A DNA stretch of 12,263 bases from Leptospira sp. (GTDB lineage: Bacteria; Spirochaetota; Leptospiria; Leptospirales; Leptospiraceae): assembly GCA_027531445.1 (NCBI GenBank), contig JAPZRK010000107.1, positions 1 to 12,263 on the forward strand, read 5' to 3'. Below, piece by piece: positions 7,261-12,263 of the stretch (within the stretch, counting starts at the first letter, position 1; the number at the start of each line of letters is the position of its first letter). Both the position numbers and the translations under genes were made by a program. Under the pieces are notes generated by a model. That model made no database searches. It saw only the letters and a list, made by a program, of their open reading frames with translations, and was not told the DNA's origin.

Positions 7261-8415
7261 ATGAAGGCTCATTGGGAGAACCTACGTTCAGAACTTGATC
7301 AAATCAAATCTAAAGATTTGTATAGAGAGTGCAAAGAATTCGAAGGCCTCGATTTTTGTTCGAATGATTATCTTGGTTTAGCCCGATCTAAGGTTTTGCG
7401 GGATGCATTGGCACTCGCCATGCCTGAAAATACCACAGGTTCTACTGCTTCTCGTTTGGTGAAAGGCCACAGAAAGGGTATGGAAGATTTTGAAACCAAG
7501 TTTGCGGAGTTTGTAGAGAGCGAGTCAAGTCTGCTCGTTTCAACAGGTTATGTTGCAAATATGGGACTTCTCGATACGATTGCAGATTCTCAAACTTATA
7601 TTTTCACAGATAGATTGAATCATGCTTCTATTTTGGATGGGATTCGAATCAGCGGAGCCAATAAAAAGTATTACAACCATTTGGACTTAGATCATTTGGA
7701 ATCCCAATTGGCCAAGGCTGTCTCTGAGCAAAGTTCAGCTCGGAAAAAACGTATCATAGTGTCCGAGACACTTTTTAGCATGGATGGCGACGTTCCTAAC
7801 ATAAAGCGACTGATTGAGATTAAGCGGAAGTATGATTGTATCTTGGTTTTGGATGAAGCCCATTCCTTTGGTGTCTTTGGAAGGGAAGGACGTGGGATGA
7901 TTTTTGAAAGCTTAACTGCGTCGGAAGTTGCGGAGATCGAGTATAGAGTTTATACTTTGGGTAAATCGTTAGGCTTGGAAGGTGGAATCATCGCCACTTC
8001 AAAAATTGGTCGTGAGTATCTGATCAATCGGATGCGCGCCTTTATATTTAGCACAGCTCCTCTGCCAATCATTTCCATCACTGCCTTGTCTGCTCTCAAA
8101 CTAGTACAGGAAGCTGAAAAACAAAGAGCACATTTGATGGAGATATCTAAGTGTTTTCTTGATGGGATGATTCAGGCTGGATTTCAGATTGCACCTAGTA
8201 CGACTCATATTATACCCGTACTAATGCCGTCAGAAGCAATCAGTCTTCAGTATTCGAAATTGCTATCGGAATTTGGGTTTGATATACGAGCCATTCGTCC
8301 TCCCACTGTGCCCACATCGCGTTTGCGTGTGAGCTTAAATGCACTCATTACCATGTCAGAAATAGAAAGTTTGCTAGGCGCTTTCCAAAAAATTCGTGAA
8401 AAAATATCAGACTGA
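7261..8415 (+). CDS. bioF: 8-amino-7-oxononanoate synthase (BioF)
   Basis: A PLP-dependent alpha-oxoamine synthase that condenses pimeloyl-ACP or pimeloyl-CoA with L-alanine, the first step of biotin ring assembly in the cytosol. Its 384 residues match the usual BioF length. Motifs: CSNDYLGL at 33-40, GSTASRLVKGHRKGMEDFE at 60-78, LNHASILDG at 119-127 with the PLP-stacking His121, ETLFSMDGD at 169-177, DEAHSFGVFGREGRG at 198-212 with Asp198 and His201, and the Schiff-base lysine Lys235 in TLGKSLG. The C-terminal AIRPPTVPTSRLRVSLNA (344-361) is typical of BioF rather than of 2-amino-3-ketobutyrate ligase. ATG at 7261 has only a weak GGA nearby. No other biotin gene lies in the window. The stop codon overlaps the convergent ccmH by 9 bases. 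Confidence 0.93.
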   Translation: MKAHWENLRSELDQIKSKDLYRECKEFEGLDFCSNDYLGLARSKVLRDALALAMPENTTGSTASRLVKGHRKGMEDFETKFAEFVESESSLLVSTGYVANMGLLDTIADSQTYIFTDRLNHASILDGIRISGANKKYYNHLDLDHLESQLAKAVSEQSSARKKRIIVSETLFSMDGDVPNIKRLIEIKRKYDCILVLDEAHSFGVFGREGRGMIFESLTASEVAEIEYRVYTLGKSLGLEGGIIATSKIGREYLINRMRAFIFSTAPLPIISITALSALKLVQEAEKQRAHLMEISKCFLDGMIQAGFQIAPSTTHIIPVLMPSEAISLQYSKLLSEFGFDIRAIRPPTVPTSRLRVSLNALITMSEIESLLGAFQKIREKISD

Positions 8416-8991
8416 GTTTTCCCAGTCTTTGATTTTCTTTTGAATTTCTTCCGTTGTATGTGTGTTTGTTGGATCGATCTTACTTGGAACTTTCTTTTTA
8501 AAAATTTTAAAATAAAAAGTGATCCCAGTCAATCCAAGGACACCTAAAAAAATTAGAGTTAAGTTGATCCAAGTCGAATCAGGTTTAGCCAATATTTTAT
8601 CACCAAACCCATAGACGAGTGAGTCGATCATGCCTTGGTTGCCAGTTTCTTGAAAGTGAAGTACAACGCTGTCCTTTAGAATTGAATCACCAAACCCGTG
8701 CTCCATTTTATATACTATTTCGTCCGAGTTCATCCCTGCTTTGATTTGATTCTCGATAAAATTTTTAAGATAGGCGGAGGCTGAACACATATTGAATGAA
8801 CAGGCTTGGATGGGCAAACTAGGAAGGCAAATACAGCGAATCTTTTGGGTCACGTCCAAAAAAATCTGGATATGGGTGGGGTCTTTTAGATTCGTTGTTG
8901 TAGTTTGAGAGAAGATGCTAGTCGTCGTTAGTGCAAATATCGACAAAACAAGCGCTAAACGAAGAAAATTTAAGCAATTAACTTGGCTCAC
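8407..8991 (-). CDS. ccmH: CcmH-like cytochrome c maturation protein with a variant four-cysteine motif
   Basis: CcmH keeps apocytochrome c CxxCH cysteines reduced and presents them to the CcmF heme lyase in the periplasm. The 194 residues show a signal peptide (about 1-29), a periplasmic helical domain, and a membrane anchor at about 141-160 followed by a basic tail. The usual LRCxxCQ motif is replaced by IRCICLPSLPIQACSFNMCS (51-70), giving Cys53, Cys55, Cys64 and Cys69 (CxC-x8-C-x4-C). The following helix, IKAGMNSDEIVYKMEHGFGDSIL (split here 83-105), fits the CcmH 'G.sdeeI...yGd.vL' pattern, and a second GFGDKIL occurs at 128-134. The GTG start overlaps the ccmF stop by four bases (GTGA), implying coupled translation. 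Assignment rests on position after ccmE-ccmF, topology and this pattern. Confidence 0.8.
   Translation of the reverse strand: MSQVNCLNFLRLALVLSIFALTTTSIFSQTTTTNLKDPTHIQIFLDVTQKIRCICLPSLPIQACSFNMCSASAYLKNFIENQIKAGMNSDEIVYKMEHGFGDSILKDSVVLHFQETGNQGMIDSLVYGFGDKILAKPDSTWINLTLIFLGVLGLTGITFYFKIFKKKVPSKIDPTNTHTTEEIQKKIKDWENSV
8409..8428. terminator. Bidirectional intrinsic terminator between bioF and ccmH
   Basis: AGACTG (8409-8414) pairs perfectly with CAGTCT (8423-8428) over an 8-base loop. On the plus strand it is followed by TTGATTTTCTTTT. On the minus strand it is followed by GATATTTTTTC. Both directions therefore have a short stem plus a T-rich tract, as expected where two convergent genes end. 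The stem contains the bioF stop codon (8413-8415) and also codes for the last residues of CcmH. The stem is only 6 bp, so efficiency is uncertain. Confidence 0.5.
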
Positions 8992-11198
8992 TTGATGCCT
9001 GCTAACTCTTTTTTACGACTTTTTTCTCCAATTGGTAATATCAGAAAAAGCCCTGTTAAAAAGTACAGCCCAGACCCAAGCCAAATTAGCTTTACAAGTG
9101 GATTGATCCAAATCTCTAAATTTCCCACTAATTCTTTTGGGAATTGAAGGTAAAGAGCGAGCTTTTCTTTTTCTGTGGAGCCCGTAAAAAAGTAATTCAT
9201 AAACATAAGTGGTAAATCGGGGTTTTCGGAACTCATATCTGCCTTTTCGATCGCGCCCAACTGGATATAAAAATCTTCCTTGGGAAGGGAAAGGATGGCT
9301 GGTTCACTTGTCGGAATGTGTGTCTCAAAATCCCCAGTCAAATGTGAAATCTGCGGATAAAATCTTCGTTCTGTAACCAAATCTGCTTCTTTTTCTGTGC
9401 CTCGATAGATACTATATGTAGCTTCTTGTGAGACGATCACATTTTGAATGTTAGGTTCTGATCCTGCTCCAGAAATCAATACTGGTTTGATCTTTAAGGT
9501 CGTAGCCTCAATTTGATAACCACCAAGTATACCTTTGTCGACAGAGCTGTATGTAATTTCTTCACCGGTAGGAGGCATCAATTGATAGTAGAATTTGATT
9601 GATGTGTTTTGTTTGAATGCATTTCCCGCATAACCAATAAAAATCAACACCAATGAAAAATGCACAAGGTAGCCACCATATCTTCTTTTGTTTTTGAGGA
9701 GCAATTGAAACGCAGCCACTGGAAAAGATTCTTCCGGGTTTTGTTCTAATCTAGCCTTTGTTCCACGGTAGTATTCTTGAAAGATTCCTGATAGAGTGAA
9801 AATTCCGATGCCAACAGTTAGGACAGAATATACTTCAGAAAGTAAGTCACCATACCCAGCACTCGGTTTTGTATAGGATTGAGAATAAAAGATAATGTAG
9901 GCAATTGCTCCGACCACACCTGCAATAAATGGTTTCAAAAGGGTGGAAAAGAATACACTTCCTGCACCTTTTCTCCAGGCAAGCAGGGGAGCTGAACCCA
10001 TAAGCAAAAGTAAAAATATACCTGCCGGCACTCCCCACGAATTAAACCAAGGGGCTTTGAATTCTTTACCGTACAAAAGAGGTGAAAAAACACCTAACAA
10101 GATGGCGGCGGTCGATAAAACAAGTAGGAAATTATTCAGAAGGAAACTGCCTTCTTTTGAAGTTATGGCTTCTAGGTTTCTTTCTGGACTCAATTCTTTG
10201 CGTCTATAGATGACAAAGCCTGTAAAAAAAAGAAAGCTAATGATGATGTATGCGAGGAATGGAGTTCCAATCGTTGATTTGGAGAAACTGTGTGGTCCTT
10301 CGAGAACTCCTGATCTTGTGATCCAAGTTCCAAGGAGACTGAAATGGAAAGCCAGAATCACAAGGATCATGTTCCAAAACTTCAACATACCACGACGTTC
10401 TTGGATCACTACCGAATGTACAAAAGCAGATGTCAAAAGCCATGGCATTAGGGATGCATTTTCAACAGGGTCCCATGCCCAGTAGCCACCCCAACCTAAC
10501 TCTTCGTATGCCCACTTTGAACCGAGTAAAATGCCGGTTCCTAGAAAGAACCAAGAAAACAAAGTCCACTTTCGAATGAATTTCATCCAGTCTTCAGATA
10601 ATTGACCTGAAACGAGTGCAGACATCGCTATGGCAAATGGGATAGAGATACTCACATAACCGATGTATAAAATCGGAGGATGGATAATCATCGCCCAATG
10701 TTGTAATAGTGGATTTAGGCCACGACCAGCTACCGCTTCTGGCTGGAATTCGCGAAAGGGTTGAGCGTCAGGATAGAATACCGCAAGAAAGCTAAAGAAA
10801 CCTGATAAAACAGCAAGGATAATGTTCATCACAGGAATGCGATCTTGTATCGACTTTCTTGTTTGCCAAAGTACAACAAAAGTAAAACCATTTAGGATCA
10901 AATTCCAAAACAAGAGTGACCCGGAGGAACCTGACCATATGGAAGTCATCTTATAAAAGAGCGGGAGGTGTTCACTTGAATGCATGACCACATAGTAATT
11001 GCTATAGTCTGATCGCATGAGCTGTGTCAGCAGGACAAGAAAAACCAGAAGAATGATGGCTGGATTTGCCATGAGAGCGAGACGTCCGAGCTCAATGCCC
11101 CGTCTTTCTTTTTTAAGGATTCCGTATAGCGTCTGTATTATGGAAAACGATAAAATGGCAAGGGAGGAGGCGAGAAGGATGGTTCCTAGATTGTTCAT
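8988..11198 (-). CDS. ccmF: Cytochrome c heme lyase subunit CcmF
   Basis: A multi-spanning inner-membrane protein that takes heme from holo-CcmE and attaches it to apocytochrome c. The 736 residues contain many membrane helices and the tryptophan-rich WWD domain WGGYWAWDPVENASLMPW (236-253). Candidate heme-ligand histidines lie at 173 (HPPILYIGY), 261, 303 (GPHSF) and 513 (YGGYLVH). The large periplasmic loop (about 530-695) has the CcmF-type RRFYP (611-615) before a last helix LIWLGSGLYFLTGLFLILP. It is longer than E. coli CcmF (about 650), mostly because of this loop. The protein resembles CcmF rather than the shorter CcmC. The ATG overlaps the ccmE stop (ATGA), with AGAGG just upstream inside ccmE. 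Confidence 0.93.
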   Translation of the reverse strand: MNNLGTILLASSLAILSFSIIQTLYGILKKERRGIELGRLALMANPAIILLVFLVLLTQLMRSDYSNYYVVMHSSEHLPLFYKMTSIWSGSSGSLLFWNLILNGFTFVVLWQTRKSIQDRIPVMNIILAVLSGFFSFLAVFYPDAQPFREFQPEAVAGRGLNPLLQHWAMIIHPPILYIGYVSISIPFAIAMSALVSGQLSEDWMKFIRKWTLFSWFFLGTGILLGSKWAYEELGWGGYWAWDPVENASLMPWLLTSAFVHSVVIQERRGMLKFWNMILVILAFHFSLLGTWITRSGVLEGPHSFSKSTIGTPFLAYIIISFLFFTGFVIYRRKELSPERNLEAITSKEGSFLLNNFLLVLSTAAILLGVFSPLLYGKEFKAPWFNSWGVPAGIFLLLLMGSAPLLAWRKGAGSVFFSTLLKPFIAGVVGAIAYIIFYSQSYTKPSAGYGDLLSEVYSVLTVGIGIFTLSGIFQEYYRGTKARLEQNPEESFPVAAFQLLLKNKRRYGGYLVHFSLVLIFIGYAGNAFKQNTSIKFYYQLMPPTGEEITYSSVDKGILGGYQIEATTLKIKPVLISGAGSEPNIQNVIVSQEATYSIYRGTEKEADLVTERRFYPQISHLTGDFETHIPTSEPAILSLPKEDFYIQLGAIEKADMSSENPDLPLMFMNYFFTGSTEKEKLALYLQFPKELVGNLEIWINPLVKLIWLGSGLYFLTGLFLILPIGEKSRKKELAGIK

Positions 11199-11587
11199 TT
11201 TTCCTCTGCGTATCCCGCTTCATACTTAGAGGCGCATTTTGCTTCCACATGGGATGCTACGAGGACGCCACGTTCCAGTCGTCCGTCGACTCTAACTCTA
11301 GCTCCTTCCTTAAATGCGTCGGGAAGGAGAGTCTCTCCCGTGAAAAAAGCAGGTATGGATTTATCATTCAATTCAAGTGTGAATCTAGCTTTTTTGCCTT
11401 CTCTCACAAGTGAACCCACTTTGACAAAACCCCTGACTCGAAGGTTTTGATCATGGTACTTGGCAGAACTTGCGGCTAGCTCCGAGGCATCTAAAAGCAG
11501 AAAAGACGTTTCCTTTGACGAAAAGAAGGCAATGCCACTGAGCGAGGCACCAATGACAAGTAGGAGTGCGATAAATTTTTTATTCAT
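11195..11587 (-). CDS. ccmE: Heme chaperone CcmE, CXXXY variant (Cys replaces the heme-binding His)
   Basis: CcmE binds heme covalently in the periplasm and hands it to CcmF. The 130-residue protein has one N-terminal membrane anchor (about 4-22) and an OB-fold body: LRVRGFVKVGSLVREGK (49-65), FTLELNDKSIPAFFTG (69-84), LLPDAFKEGARVRVDGRL (87-104). In most CcmE proteins the last strand carries LAKHDExY with the covalent heme His. Here the same place reads EAKCASKY, so Cys118 replaces His with Tyr122 kept (CxxxY). The codon is clearly TGC. CxxxY-type CcmE proteins are known in Desulfovibrio-like bacteria and archaea, so this is likely a functional variant and not an error. The ATG at 11587 lacks a strong ribosome binding site. 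The stop overlaps the ccmF start by four bases. Confidence 0.88.
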   Translation of the reverse strand: MNKKFIALLLVIGASLSGIAFFSSKETSFLLLDASELAASSAKYHDQNLRVRGFVKVGSLVREGKKARFTLELNDKSIPAFFTGETLLPDAFKEGARVRVDGRLERGVLVASHVEAKCASKYEAGYAEEK

Positions 11588-11658
11588 ACCAGTTCTTAGA
11601 CGGTTTCCCCGCCCACTTTCAGGCTCACAAACATGGTACTTTGCGTCAAGTCGATCCT

Positions 11659-12263
11659 CTAGAGATACCCTTTGAATTTATAAACAATGATGCCGATCCA
11701 TTCTTTGATCGCAAGTTGTGACATTTCCAGATAGCCTGGCGAAGGCAACCAAAGTTCAAGTGCAGGTTCTGCAAAGGAAGGGGTTTTAAAATCTGTCGGA
11801 AAACTCACAAAATCCAATCCTTCTTTTTGAAACAATGCCGCCGCGCGGGTCATATGAAAGGCGGAAGTCACTAAAATAAGTTTCGTAAATTTGAGTTCTC
11901 GAATGATCTTTGCAGATTCAACGGCATTGTCTCTTGTATTTCGAGACTCACGTTCGATTAAAATGTCTTCCTTTGGAACTCCCAATCCTAGAAGTATTTT
12001 TTCTGCAAGATCTGCTTCTCGCATTTCAGAAGCGAAGAGTGAGCCTGATCCACCTGTGAAGAGGATCTTCTTTGCTTTTTTCGCCTTATAGATTTGAACA
12101 GCATCCACCAAACGATCGCTTGCATCAGTGAGTTCCGGTTTATCCTTGTATAGGGTCAATGTATGAATCATACCGCCTAATACAATCACAACGTCCGAGT
12201 CCGGCAGATTTTGAATCACTAGAGGCGGATGCTCAATTTCTAAGGAAGAGACTAATTTGGCGG
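11659..12263 (-). CDS. DUF218 family (YdcF/SanA/ElyC-like) protein, 5' end outside the window
   Basis: About 200 residues are visible and the reading frame is still open at the right edge. The sequence reads ...SSLEIEHPPL before LPDSDVVIVLGG, and family members usually have residues upstream of this, often membrane helices as in SanA and ElyC. The GTG at 12219 therefore looks internal, not the start. DUF218 hallmarks: DVVIVLGG, then RLVDAVQIYKAKKAKKILFTGG, ESRNTRDNA, and LVTSAFHMTRAAALF. The fold is thought to bind nucleotide-like ligands; SanA and ElyC affect envelope integrity and peptidoglycan synthesis in E. coli, but no catalysed reaction is established. It lies 71 bases upstream of ccmE on the same strand and may share its transcript, without an obvious functional link to heme. 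Confidence 0.85.
   Translation of the reverse strand, partial: AKLVSSLEIEHPPLVIQNLPDSDVVIVLGGMIHTLTLYKDKPELTDASDRLVDAVQIYKAKKAKKILFTGGSGSLFASEMREADLAEKILLGLGVPKEDILIERESRNTRDNAVESAKIIRELKFTKLILVTSAFHMTRAAALFQKEGLDFVSFPTDFKTPSFAEPALELWLPSPGYLEMSQLAIKEWIGIIVYKFKGYL

Noticed and set aside
10210..10485. Open frame of about 90 codons antisense to ccmF, and similar open frames antisense to other genes (for example 3467-3769 and 5027-5356).
   Set aside because: They lie wholly within well-supported genes, show no recognisable domain and have compositions expected from the complementary strand of coding sequence.
11596..11634. 12-codon ORF on the minus strand just upstream of ccmE.
   Set aside because: It has no ribosome binding site, no recognisable composition and does not overlap ccmE.
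11452..11641. Direct repeat CATGGTACTT at 11452-11461 and 11632-11641, one copy inside ccmE and one upstream of it.
   Set aside because: A 10-base match over this distance is not strong, one copy is coding, and there is no symmetry or promoter context to support a regulatory site.
11653..11664. GATCCTCTAGAG, identical to part of a common cloning-vector polylinker.
   Set aside because: It is only 12 bases, lies across the natural stop codon of the DUF218 gene in good coding context, and no further vector sequence flanks it. Chance is the likelier explanation.
11659..12219. Taking GTG at 12219 as the start of the DUF218 gene.
   Set aside because: The frame stays open to the edge and the upstream residues fit the family, so the GTG is treated as internal.

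Overview
The window looks like chromosomal core sequence from a low-to-moderate GC Gram-negative bacterium. A Leptospira-type spirochaete fits best: there are TTG and GTG starts, an exported TPR-type protein, and a System I cytochrome c maturation block with unusual cysteine motifs. This assignment rests on protein character only; no rRNA or other marker is present. I see no tRNA, rRNA, CRISPR, insertion sequence or prophage gene.

Layout. (1) 1-1302, minus: an ABC-F ATPase of the Uup type, cut by the left edge. (2) 1303-1406: a divergent intergenic region with a perfect 7-bp inverted repeat. (3) 1407-4028, plus: a large exported helical-repeat protein with a C-terminal region that weakly resembles a CHAT domain lacking its catalytic dyad. 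(4) 4029-6829, plus: a possible proline-rich leader peptide, then a CNNM/CorC-type membrane protein, coaC and coaB. The last three are tightly packed. coaC and coaB are separated by one stop codon and stay in the same frame. (5) 6815-7180, minus: a small DUF486 membrane protein whose 3' end overlaps coaB. (6) 7261-8415, plus: bioF. (7) 8407-12263, minus: a DUF218 (YdcF/SanA-like) gene cut by the right edge, then ccmE, ccmF and ccmH, with the three ccm genes joined by 4-base start/stop overlaps.

How the genes work together. CoaC and CoaB carry out the two consecutive steps from 4'-phosphopantothenate to 4'-phosphopantetheine in coenzyme A synthesis. BioF makes the first committed intermediate of the biotin ring. 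CcmE, CcmF and CcmH cover heme chaperoning and heme ligation to apocytochrome c; ccmA-D and ccmG are not in the window. The CcmE has a Cys in place of the usual heme-binding His, and the CcmH has a four-cysteine motif instead of the classical LRCxxC.

The observations most worth a second look are the MgtL-like leader ORF in front of a putative Mg2+ transporter, the in-frame coaC/coaB split, the variant CcmE/CcmH pair, the exported CHAT-like protein, and a bidirectional terminator built into two overlapping convergent genes.
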